DNA of 8,284 nt from CBFGTV01 sp965652145 (GCA_965652145.1 CBFGTV010000105.1:1-8284); one strand, 5' to 3'. Shown: positions 1 through 6,098, counted from the first letter of the stretch. A program made the numbers and translations. Notes: generated from the sequence alone by a model not told the origin.

Positions 1-277
1 GAAGCACCTTTCCTTTAAGGGCTTTCTTTTTCGGCGGCTGCTTAAGGGGGCTGATCCATTGCTCAAAGCTGGGTTGAATTTGACTGTTTTCCAGTTTAAT
101 AGAAAAATTATCCTTAAAGCTTTTTTTAGACATTTCTCTTCTGGCTGAATCATCTAATAGTTGATAGAAGTTGGTTAAAAGGGCCAGTGGAATTTGCTTG
201 TATCGTATCCCTCCAAATACCTTAAGGAAATCTAAAAATAACAGCCAATAATTGGCTAGGTATTCATTTCTTTTCAT
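1..277 (-). CDS. Unrecognised protein, N-terminal 92 residues only (gene cut by left edge)
   Basis: An open frame begins at ATG 277-275 and runs without a stop to position 1, so only the first 92 residues are visible. The start is supported by an AAGGAG site at 289-294 (11 nt spacing), which lies inside the last codons of the CgeD-like gene. The upstream TAA is only 1 nt away, so the two are very probably co-transcribed and translationally coupled. The visible protein starts MKRNEYLANYW. It has an aromatic and aliphatic first 40 residues (FLDFLKVFGG, then PLALLTNFYQLL) and turns strongly basic near residues 80-92 (PPKKKALKGK). The hydrophobic stretches are interrupted by charges, so I see no clear signal peptide or membrane helix. 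I do not recognise the family. Context suggests a role beside the spore-surface glycosyltransferase, but this is inference only. Confidence 0.72.
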   Translation of the reverse strand, partial: MKRNEYLANYWLLFLDFLKVFGGIRYKQIPLALLTNFYQLLDDSARREMSKKSFKDNFSIKLENSQIQPSFEQWISPLKQPPKKKALKGKVL

Positions 278-278
278 T

Positions 279-1052
279 TTATTTACCACTCCTTATTTTT
301 CTAAGACTATCTCTCAATTCATTGCAGGTTCTTTGTTCAGGCAGCATTTTTGCAAATTCGCTTTTTTCTTCAGAAAACATTTGAGTGTGGAGAGACGTAG
401 CAGTAATATAATTTTCATCCAAAACTTCATTGATATGATAAAAGGGCCAAAAATGATTAAGCCGCCAAAAAAATCTTGCATCACCTCTTAAATAAAATCC
501 TGGGTCCTCGTCCCAATAGCTACCCCATTTTTCATATATAATCGGTAATATACTTTTTCTGTGCATAATAGAACAGTGATCCACCTGACAGGGAGCAACC
601 CATGTTTTTGACTTGGCTGGACGCTCAATGGTATCAATAAGTACATTTTCCTCGTCAATGTATTGAACCTTTGAGCCTGAATAGACAATCATGATGCCCG
701 GGTTTTTATCAAGAAATTGAACCATCTTGGCCAGACGATCGGGGCAGTAGATATTGTCATCGGTTGCATAGGAAACATATTCACCTTTAATTTTAGTTAA
801 GGCATAATTGATTAAGACGGCATATCTGATTTTTTCAGCTCGTTCCTTAAGAGACGAGACATTACTGCGAAAATATTGAATACGGGGATCTTTAAGATAA
901 CCTTTTATTACTTTTTGGGTTTCTTTATTTGAATTATCATCCATGATTAAGAGCTCAAAATCGGGAAAGGTCTGATTTAAGACTCCTTCAATTGCCTTAC
1001 CCACAAAGGCGGGCTTATTATAGCTTGTCATGATAATTGAAACCTTGCACAA
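279..1052 (-). CDS. cgeD: CgeD-like family 2 glycosyltransferase (spore maturation/spore surface)
   Basis: This 257-residue protein is a GT-A fold inverting glycosyltransferase of family GT2, expected to transfer an activated sugar in the mother-cell cytoplasm. The N-terminal nucleotide-binding part reads VSIIMTSYNKP (residues 4-14), with the first Asp pair at D38-D39 (LLIMDDNSN). The metal-binding DxD-type motif is ATDDN (D98-D99). The C-terminal half carries the APCQVDHCSIMHR segment (153-165) and GDARFFWRLNHFWPFY (190-205), ending in PEQRTCNELRDSLRK. From memory, this whole pattern and the length closely match Bacillus subtilis CgeD, a sigma-K-controlled protein of the spore outermost layer. 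There are no membrane segments. The start is TTG at 1052-1050: an in-frame TGA lies just upstream at 1061-1059, and AGGGAG at 1062-1067 gives 9 nt spacing. An ATG at residue 8 would cut into the first beta strand. Assignment as GT2 is firm. Assignment as a CgeD orthologue is likely but rests on remembered similarity; the sugar and acceptor are unknown. Confidence 0.86.
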   Translation of the reverse strand: MCKVSIIMTSYNKPAFVGKAIEGVLNQTFPDFELLIMDDNSNKETQKVIKGYLKDPRIQYFRSNVSSLKERAEKIRYAVLINYALTKIKGEYVSYATDDNIYCPDRLAKMVQFLDKNPGIMIVYSGSKVQYIDEENVLIDTIERPAKSKTWVAPCQVDHCSIMHRKSILPIIYEKWGSYWDEDPGFYLRGDARFFWRLNHFWPFYHINEVLDENYITATSLHTQMFSEEKSEFAKMLPEQRTCNELRDSLRKIRSGK

Positions 1053-1094
1053 AGTTAATCACTCCCTATATCAAGCTTTAGAATTTCCTTCGTT

Positions 1095-1123
1095 TATATT
1101 ATGAAAAATTGATGCCAATTGTT
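1095..1123 (-). promoter_or_regulatory. Sigma-K-type (late mother-cell) promoter of the cgeD-like unit
   Basis: Reading the minus strand, AACA (1123-1120) is followed by 16 nt and then CATAATATA (1103-1095). This fits the known sigma-K pattern mACm-N16-CATAnnnTA at every defined position. Transcription would start around 1087, leaving a leader of about 35 nt that carries the AGGGAG ribosome site. The related sigma-E pattern (-10 CATACAnT) fits less well. A 5-bp inverted repeat TTAAC-CA-GTTAA (1122-1133) overlaps the -35 element and could bind a regulator, though it may be chance. B. subtilis cge genes are sigma-K dependent, so the site and the gene call support each other. Confidence 0.7.
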
Positions 1124-1199
1124 AACCAGTTAAGTTAGGATGAAGATTTTATTTTTAACTCTGAGAAGTATCAATGCTTCCATTCAGGGAATTTAAGCC

Positions 1200-1228
1200 T
1201 GGAATTTTATATGAAACTAAGCTATAAT
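1200..1228 (+). promoter_or_regulatory. Sigma-A-type promoter of cbiK-cbiL
   Basis: A perfect -10 box TATAAT lies at 1223-1228. With a 17-nt spacer the -35 position is TGGAAT (1200-1205), which matches TTGACA poorly (3 of 6), so the promoter may be weak or activator dependent. A direct repeat GGAATTT (1188-1194 and 1201-1207) and an imperfect stem ATTCAGG/CCTGGAAT (1182-1204) surround the -35 region. The predicted leader of about 60 nt (1235-1296) is too short for a cobalamin riboswitch. Confidence 0.55.
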
Positions 1229-1296
1229 ACAAATTAGTGCAAGCTTTAAATTTGAGTTATTAACCAGAGGAAATACCTAAAGAAAAGAGGTTAAAC

Positions 1297-2070
1297 ATGG
1301 AGAAAAAGGAAGCAATATTAGTGGTCAGCTTTGGAAGCAGTTATGAAAAGGCCAGAAAAAGAGCCATCGAGCCGATAGAGACGCTCATTGAGGAAACGTT
1401 TAAAAACTACCATGTAGCCAGAGCCTTCACATCCAATATTATTATCAGAAAGCTGAGGGAAACCCAGGGAATTCACATTGATACCCCGGAGGAAGCCATA
1501 GAAAAGCTTATCAACAAGGGCTTTCAAAGAATTATCGTTCAGCCTTTACACCTATTGGCAGGCTTTGAATATGAAAAAATTCAAAGGGCCTTGGCAGCTA
1601 AACATAGACCTGGAGTAGAGCTTCGACTCGGAAAACCCCTTTTATATGATGACATTGACTACCAAAGGGTTGTGGATGCACTCCAAACTCAATTGCCTGC
1701 CCTTCAAGAAGATCAAGGCGTACTATTGGTAGGTCACGGTAGTGATCATGGGGCCAATGAATCCTATCAAATACTTCAAAAACATCTACAGGCACGAAAT
1801 TTACCCATTATTGTCGGTACCATTGAAGAGGGATTAACTGCTTCAATTAATGGACTGAAGCAAGGCAATTATAAAAGTGTTATCTTGATGCCCTTTATGG
1901 TGGTAGCGGGGGATCATGTCATAAATGACCTCCTGGGAGATGATCCCGAGGCATGGAAAAATCAACTGGAATCCCAGGGCTTTTCCGTTGAAGCATATGA
2001 AAAGGGAATAGGAGAAAATCCTGCATTTCAAAGACTTTATGTAGAGCACGTATATGATGCATTGAACTAG
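1297..2070 (+). CDS. cbiK: Sirohydrochlorin cobaltochelatase CbiK
   Basis: This 257-residue protein is a class II (ATP-independent) chelatase that inserts Co2+ into sirohydrochlorin, the metal-entry step of the anaerobic corrinoid pathway. It has the usual CbiK length (Salmonella protein about 264 residues) and its two-lobed layout. The N-lobe contains ILVVSFGSSY (7-16), RAFTSNIIIRKLR (42-54) and QPLHLLAGFEYEK (82-94). The C-lobe contains LLVGHGSDH (143-151), with H147 at the position of the catalytic/metal His145 of Salmonella CbiK. It also contains MPFMVVAGDHVINDLLGDD (198-216), where H207 corresponds to Salmonella His207. GIGENPAF (237-244) is the usual C-terminal signature. No signal peptide is visible, so this is the cytoplasmic form. 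The start at ATG 1297 has AAGAGG at 1285-1290 (6 nt spacing). It is followed by cbiL after 29 nt. A paralogous nickel chelatase role (CfbA/CbiX) is less likely, given full-length CbiK features and cbiL next door. Confidence 0.94.
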   Translation: MEKKEAILVVSFGSSYEKARKRAIEPIETLIEETFKNYHVARAFTSNIIIRKLRETQGIHIDTPEEAIEKLINKGFQRIIVQPLHLLAGFEYEKIQRALAAKHRPGVELRLGKPLLYDDIDYQRVVDALQTQLPALQEDQGVLLVGHGSDHGANESYQILQKHLQARNLPIIVGTIEEGLTASINGLKQGNYKSVILMPFMVVAGDHVINDLLGDDPEAWKNQLESQGFSVEAYEKGIGENPAFQRLYVEHVYDALN

Positions 2071-2099
2071 ATAAATTTAATTTAGAAAGGAAAGAGCAC

Positions 2100-2792
2100 A
2101 TGGCTAAATTTTATGGTATTGGTGTAGGTCCCGGGGATCCAGAGCTATTGACCCTCAAGGCCGTTAGAATTTTAAAAAGTATTGATGTCTTACTGATTCC
2201 CCAGACTAAACGGGAGAAAAAGGGTGTTGCCCATCGAATTATTGAATCCTTTTTAAAGGATGAAATAGAATTGGTTTATTCAGATTTTCCAATGGTTTCT
2301 GAGGAGAAGAGCTTTGAAGTCGCCGGAAAAAAGGCTGCTCAGATAATAGAAGACCAGGTTGCTCAGGGTAAAAATGTAGCCTTTGTTACCTTAGGCGATC
2401 CCTCTGTTTACAGTACCTATGGCTATATACTCAAGGCCCTGGATCAGGCCGTTGAGGTAGAGACAATTCCAGGAATCACCTCTTTTTGTGCTGCTGCTGC
2501 CATGGCCAACAGACCCCTGGTAGAAAAAAATGAAATATTGTCAATTATCCCCATGAACGCCGAGGATGATAAAATTGATCAAGCCCTGGCGGCTGGAGAT
2601 GCCTTTGCGTTTATGAAGCTGTATAAACGGGAAGAACGTCTAATTAATCATTTAAAGCAGCATCAGATGGAAAAGGACGCACTCCTGGTTCAACGGTGCG
2701 GCTTTCCTGAGGCAATTGTTCATAGGAATGGAATTAAAGGACTTATGGAAAATGATGATTACTTAACTTTAATATTGAGCAGGAAAAAATAA
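2100..2792 (+). CDS. cbiL: Cobalt-factor II (precorrin-2) C20-methyltransferase CbiL
   Basis: This 230-residue SAM-dependent tetrapyrrole methylase methylates C20 of cobalt-factor II to give cobalt-factor III, the step directly after CbiK. It shows the family's N-terminal glycine-rich motif FYGIGVGPGDPELLTLKA (4-21). The second conserved motif is VAFVTLGDPSVYSTYGYI (93-110). VETIPGITSFCAAAA (120-134) is the segment that lines the SAM site. A C-terminal VQRCGFPEA motif (197-205) follows. PGDPELLTLKA plus VTLGDPSVYSTY separates CbiL/CobI from CbiF, CbiH and CobA/SUMT. Its length is normal for CbiL. ATG 2100 follows AAAGGA (2086-2091) with 8 nt spacing. With only 29 nt from cbiK, the two form one operon, ended by the strong hairpin that begins 2 nt after the stop. 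Because the neighbouring chelatase loads cobalt first, the cobalt-factor II substrate (anaerobic route) is favoured over metal-free precorrin-2. Confidence 0.93.
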   Translation: MAKFYGIGVGPGDPELLTLKAVRILKSIDVLLIPQTKREKKGVAHRIIESFLKDEIELVYSDFPMVSEEKSFEVAGKKAAQIIEDQVAQGKNVAFVTLGDPSVYSTYGYILKALDQAVEVETIPGITSFCAAAAMANRPLVEKNEILSIIPMNAEDDKIDQALAAGDAFAFMKLYKREERLINHLKQHQMEKDALLVQRCGFPEAIVHRNGIKGLMENDDYLTLILSRKK

Positions 2793-2793
2793 T

Positions 2794-2836
2794 AAAAATA
2801 GAGGAGGCCTTAAGTTTTAAGCCTCCTCTATTTTTT
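2794..2836. terminator. Bidirectional rho-independent terminator between cbiL and the DtxR-family gene
   Basis: A 15-bp perfect inverted repeat, AAAAATAGAGGAGGC (2794-2808) and GCCTCCTCTATTTTT (2821-2835), encloses a 12-nt AT-rich loop. The inner TTAA/TTAA pairing can shorten the loop to 3 nt with one bulged C. T-tracts follow on both strands, so the one structure serves both convergent genes. The stop codon of the minus-strand gene (TAG at 2830-2828) lies inside the right arm. Confidence 0.93.
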
Positions 2837-3223
2837 ATGACCAGCTTTTTCATTATAATTGATCAAAAACTGTTCCATGGCCTGAATAGACTCCTTACTA
2901 ATAACGTGCTCTATGGCACAGGCATCAGCATCAGCAATGTCAAAATCGATATTTAAAACCTCAGTAAAAAAATGAAGAATAAGCTGATGCTTTTTAGAGG
3001 TTTGCTGGGCAATTTTAAGCCCCTTGGGAGTAAGAAATACCTCTTGATACTTTTTACTGATTATTAACCCCTTTTCTGAAAGAACAGACATGGCACTGCT
3101 GGTACTGGCCTTGGTAACACCCATTTTATTGGCAATATCCGTTACTCTTGCCCCTTTTTCTGCCCCAGAAAGCTCATAGATAGCTTCCAGGTAATTTTCC
3201 ATGGCGTAAGTTAGTTTTTCCAT
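2828..3223 (-). CDS. DtxR/MntR-family metal-dependent transcriptional repressor
   Basis: This 131-residue protein is a short (MntR/TroR-length) member without the C-terminal SH3-like domain of full DtxR. Residues 1-62 form the winged helix-turn-helix: ENYLEAIYEL, then ARVTDIANKMGVTKASTSSAMSVLSEKGLI, then the wing to LTPKG (64-68). Residues 70-131 form the dimerisation/metal domain, with KKHQLILHFF (77-86) and ADACAIEHVIS (99-109). The numbering lines up with diphtheria DtxR: H79, C102, E105 and H106 match its ligands. Position 10 is Asn instead of Met (DtxR) or Asp (the equivalent residue in MntR), and position 83 is Leu instead of Glu. The metal sensed (Mn2+, Fe2+ or Co2+) therefore cannot be read directly. 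ATG 3223-3221 follows AAGGAG (3231-3236) at 7 nt. It is divergent from the cation ATPase and convergent with cbiL. A role as metal-bound repressor of the divergent pump and itself is inference. Confidence 0.9.
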   Translation of the reverse strand: MEKLTYAMENYLEAIYELSGAEKGARVTDIANKMGVTKASTSSAMSVLSEKGLIISKKYQEVFLTPKGLKIAQQTSKKHQLILHFFTEVLNIDFDIADADACAIEHVISKESIQAMEQFLINYNEKAGHKK

Positions 3224-3242
3224 TTTTATTCTCCTTCAAATT

Positions 3243-3265
3243 CTGAGTAGAAAATATTACTTCAG
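3243..3265. promoter_or_regulatory. Imperfect inverted repeat in leader of the DtxR-family gene (possible operator)
   Basis: CTGAGTA (3243-3249) and TACTTCAG (3258-3265) are inverted copies with a single bulged T, separated by 8 AT-rich bases. The element lies between the likely promoter and the Shine-Dalgarno site of the repressor gene, where an autoregulatory operator, or a weak leader hairpin, would be expected. It does not match the remembered DtxR or MntR boxes, so its role is unproven. Confidence 0.3.
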
Positions 3266-3282
3266 TCAAATTCCAAAAGCCT

Positions 3283-3311
3283 AATATACAGAAAGCTAAA
3301 AAACGAAACAG
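3283..3311 (-). promoter_or_regulatory. Weak candidate promoter of the DtxR-family gene
   Basis: On the minus strand, a -10-like TATATT (3288-3283) follows a poor -35, CTGTTT (3311-3306), with 17 nt spacing. Transcription would start near 3276, leaving a leader of about 53 nt that contains the inverted repeat at 3243-3265. A TTGACT at 3269-3264 looks like a -35 box but has no -10 at a proper distance. The intergenic region is very AT-rich, so chance matches are likely. Confidence 0.28.
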
Positions 3312-3410
3312 ATAATTCTTCTGATATTTTAACATATATCTAAAACCTTCGCAATCAATGGGGAGCTTATGTAAGGAACCTATTAAAGGAGTCATATTTT
3401 AAGACAGGCT

Positions 3411-3429
3411 CTAATATATATAAGATTAG
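3411..3429 (+). promoter_or_regulatory. AT-rich inverted repeat over the probable ATPase promoter
   Basis: CTAAT (3411-3415) and ATTAG (3425-3429) are perfect inverted arms around 9 AT-rich bases, a 19-bp element. The centre contains TATAAG (3419-3424), the best -10 candidate for the ATPase gene, without a good -35. The 19-bp size and position are what a DtxR-type dimer operator would have. The first eight bases, CTAATATA, recur at 3281-3288 on the other side of the divergent region. The composition makes chance plausible. Confidence 0.33.
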
Positions 3430-3441
3430 CACCAAGTTGAT

Positions 3442-3448
3442 AAGGAGG
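3442..3448 (+). promoter_or_regulatory. Perfect Shine-Dalgarno site of the cation ATPase
   Basis: AAGGAGG is fully complementary to the 16S rRNA 3' end and sits 7 nt before ATG 3456. It fixes the start of this long gene and predicts efficient translation. Confidence 0.85.
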
Positions 3449-3455
3449 GTTCTGT

Positions 3456-6098
3456 ATGTCAGTGGCACAAAAGAAGGAGGAATATGAATACAGTAGAGGG
3501 CAAGGGGGATTAACACAGGCTGAGGCTGAGGCCAGAATTAAGGAATATGGCAGCAATGAGCTGGACACCAGTGTAAAAATATCAATTTTTGAATTGTTCT
3601 TTGGTCAATTTAAAGACTTTATAACCTGGGTATTGATAGCCGCCATCGGAGCCTCCTGGTTTCTGGGGGAAACGGCCGATGCCCTTACAATCCTGATTAT
3701 TATAGGGATGAACGCCCTTTTAGGCTTTATTCAGGAGTACCGTACAGAGCGGTCCCTTGAGGCCCTGAAGGAGCTTTCTGCTCCCCATGCCCGGGTTTTA
3801 CGGGATGGGATGGAAAAAGATATTGCCGCCAGAGAGGTGGTTCCTGGGGATGTCTTGTTATTGGAGGCAGGAGATCGGGTGGCAGCAGATTGCAGACTAA
3901 TTGAAAGCATTAATTTACAGGCGGATGAATCAATTTTAACGGGAGAATCAAGCCCTGTAGACAAATCTGCTGCCATGACCTATCAGGGGGGCACGAAATT
4001 AAATAGTAAAGAAATGCTTTTTATGGGGACAACCCTCACCATGGGGCGGGGGAAGGCCATCGTGACTCAAACCGGTATGGCAACAGAAATGGGGAAAATT
4101 GCCCATATGATTCAGACCGTTGAGTCTGACGAAACCCCCTTGAAAAAAAGGCTAAATAAAATTGGCAAAGAGCTGGTGCTGATCAGTCTGGTAATCTGCT
4201 TGCTAATTATCGGAGCCGGGCTTTATCATGGTGAGTCAGTATATAATATGTTATTATCTGGAATTAGCCTGGCAGTGGCGGCCATTCCTGAAGGATTGCC
4301 TGCCATTGTGACGGTTTCCCTAGCCATTGGCGTACAGCGAATGTTGAAAAGACAGGCTCTGATCAGAAGATTACCGGCTGTAGAGACCCTGGGAAGCGTT
4401 AATATTATTTGTTCAGACAAAACCGGTACACTGACAGAGAATCGAATGACGGTAAAGGAAATTTATCTAGATAACAAACAAATTGAAGTATCAGGACATG
4501 GTCGGGGGCTTGAAGGCAAATTCACATCAGCGGGCAGTTCAGTTGATCCAATGTCGAATCACCCCCTTAAGCAACTGCTGACCATAGGAAGTCTGTGTAA
4601 TAATGCGGTGTATACCGGAAAGGATCTCCAGGGAGATCCCACAGAGGTGGCCATTTTAATTGCTTCTTTGAAGGGAGGCATTAAACAAGGTGGACCAGCA
4701 GGTTACCGGCGTTTGATGGAGCTGCCCTTTGACTCCGAAAGAAAGCTAATGAGCGTGATCTGTCAAAATGAAAAGGGAGAATATTATTTATTTACCAAGG
4801 GAGCGCCAGATAAAATTATAAGTCGCTCAAACCAAGAGATGACCCAAAAAGGCTTGAATCTGATGACAGCTGCAAGCAGGGAAAGGTTGTTGAATATTAA
4901 TGATCAAATGGCTTCAAGGGCCCTTCGGGTGCTGGCCTTTGCCTATCGAAGGCTGGAGCAGCTGCCAAGAAGCAATGATCATGAGCTAGAGCAAAACATG
5001 ATATTTGTTGGATTGGAGGGCATGATCGATCCCCCCAGGCCTGAGGCGGTAAAAGCAGTGAAAAGCTGTATTGAAGCGGGTATTCGGCCTGTCATGATTA
5101 CCGGTGACCACAGGGCTACAGCCTTGGCCATTGCAAGGGAATTAGGTATGAACACCACATCGGCTGGGGTTTTGACAGGGGATGAAATAGAAGGCCTTAG
5201 TAATGCAGCCCTTGATGAGAGGATAGAAAAAACTGCAGTTTTTGCCAGAGTAACCCCTGCCCATAAGCTACGAATTGTACAGGCCTTTAAAAGAAAAGGA
5301 AATATCGTTGCCATGACAGGAGATGGGGTTAATGATGCCCCGGCCCTGAAGGAGGCTGATATTGGAGTGGCCATGGGCAAAGGTGGAACAGATGTGGCCA
5401 AGGAGGCAGCTTCTATGGTATTACTGGATGACAATTTTGCCACCATTGTAGCCGCCATAGAGGAAGGCAGAATGATTTTCGATAACATTAGAAAGTTCAT
5501 TCGGTATCTGTTGGCCTGTAATTTAGGGGAAATATTAATGATGGGTGTAGCGGCCTTTTTAGGAATGCCATTGCCCCTGGTGCCGATTCAAATCCTATGG
5601 TTAAATTTGGTTACCGATGGATTGCCGGCATTGGCTTTAGGGGTTGATCCCCCCGAAGCAAACATCATGAAGCGGCCTCCTCGAAGTCAAAATGAGAGTA
5701 TTTTTTCTGGGGGTCTGGGGATGAACATTTTTATTTCAGGAGCTTTAATTGGTGCCAGTTCCCTGCTGTCCTTTTCGTTGGTACTCTACCAAACCAACGG
5801 AGATTTGGCAATGGCCAGAACCACAGCCTTTGCAACGTTGATTGTGGCAGAAATCCTCTATTCCTTTGAATGCAGGTCAGAACATACCCATGTCTTTAAG
5901 GTAGGCTTCTTAAAAAACCCTTATTTATTAGGAGCAACCCTTTCTTCCTTTTTATTAACCTTTGTGGTTATATACCATCCTTTTTTATCTAAGGTATTTA
6001 AAACAGTCGGCTTGGGTCTAAGGGAATGGACGCTGGTGATGGCCTGTGCCCTGGTGGAATTTTTGATCAACAGTCTTATTCCTTTTCGAGAAAAATAG
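3456..6098 (+). CDS. P-type IIA cation-transporting ATPase (Ca2+ pump, SERCA/PMCA-like)
   Basis: This 880-residue inner-membrane pump is expected to export Ca2+ (possibly Mn2+) from the cytoplasm at the cost of ATP. It has the full family length and order. An N-terminal cation_ATPase_N region (10-45) comes first, then M1-M2 (about 55-95). The actuator domain has TGES (162-165). M3-M4 follow, with the cation motif AAIPEGLP (E279). The phosphorylation site is DKTGT (D321). The nucleotide domain contains FTKGAP (446-451) and MITGD (547-551), and the hinge is GDGVND (622-627). M5-M10 complete the protein. Predicted ion ligands are E279 (M4), N689 and E692 (M5, NLGE), N717, T720 and D721 (M6, NLVTDG), and E799 (M8). 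By remembered alignment these correspond to SERCA E309, N768, E771, N796, T799, D800 and E908, so both cation sites look complete. The absence of CPx and DPPR-type heavy-metal features excludes type IB. It is divergent from the DtxR-family repressor and ends in a shared terminator. Confidence 0.95.
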   Translation: MSVAQKKEEYEYSRGQGGLTQAEAEARIKEYGSNELDTSVKISIFELFFGQFKDFITWVLIAAIGASWFLGETADALTILIIIGMNALLGFIQEYRTERSLEALKELSAPHARVLRDGMEKDIAAREVVPGDVLLLEAGDRVAADCRLIESINLQADESILTGESSPVDKSAAMTYQGGTKLNSKEMLFMGTTLTMGRGKAIVTQTGMATEMGKIAHMIQTVESDETPLKKRLNKIGKELVLISLVICLLIIGAGLYHGESVYNMLLSGISLAVAAIPEGLPAIVTVSLAIGVQRMLKRQALIRRLPAVETLGSVNIICSDKTGTLTENRMTVKEIYLDNKQIEVSGHGRGLEGKFTSAGSSVDPMSNHPLKQLLTIGSLCNNAVYTGKDLQGDPTEVAILIASLKGGIKQGGPAGYRRLMELPFDSERKLMSVICQNEKGEYYLFTKGAPDKIISRSNQEMTQKGLNLMTAASRERLLNINDQMASRALRVLAFAYRRLEQLPRSNDHELEQNMIFVGLEGMIDPPRPEAVKAVKSCIEAGIRPVMITGDHRATALAIARELGMNTTSAGVLTGDEIEGLSNAALDERIEKTAVFARVTPAHKLRIVQAFKRKGNIVAMTGDGVNDAPALKEADIGVAMGKGGTDVAKEAASMVLLDDNFATIVAAIEEGRMIFDNIRKFIRYLLACNLGEILMMGVAAFLGMPLPLVPIQILWLNLVTDGLPALALGVDPPEANIMKRPPRSQNESIFSGGLGMNIFISGALIGASSLLSFSLVLYQTNGDLAMARTTAFATLIVAEILYSFECRSEHTHVFKVGFLKNPYLLGATLSSFLLTFVVIYHPFLSKVFKTVGLGLREWTLVMACALVEFLINSLIPFREK

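Noticed and set aside
252..491. 79-codon open frame opposite the cgeD-like gene end
   Set aside because: It overlaps two supported minus-strand genes and is low-complexity and Phe-rich, as expected for the complement of Lys/Glu-rich coding sequence.
1165..1180. Small hairpin GAAGTA-TCAA-TGCTTC
   Set aside because: Six pairs including one G-U, located upstream of the cbiK promoter and not in the leader of either gene. It has no T-tract and is probably chance.
1072..1253. Repeated CAAGCTTTA(G/A)AATTT-like strings at 1072-1086 and 1240-1253
   Set aside because: A short AT-rich near-match with an internal indel. There is no terminal structure or duplicated target that would suggest a mobile remnant.
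1053..1296. Cobalamin riboswitch upstream of cbiK
   Set aside because: No B12-box-like conserved sequence is present, and the leader after the TATAAT at 1223-1228 is only about 60 nt, too short for the roughly 200-nt element.
3358..3455. yybP-ykoY (Mn2+) riboswitch before the cation ATPase, suggested by AATGGGGAG at 3358-3366
   Set aside because: Only the GGGGAG start is reminiscent of the family. The second conserved block and the paired arms that should form the metal pocket are not found in the remaining 90 nt.
4979..5500. 173-codon open frame antisense to the ATPase
   Set aside because: It lies entirely opposite the highly conserved phosphorylation/hinge domain of a clear gene. The Ser/Ala/Pro-rich product is typical of an antisense shadow, with no ribosome site.
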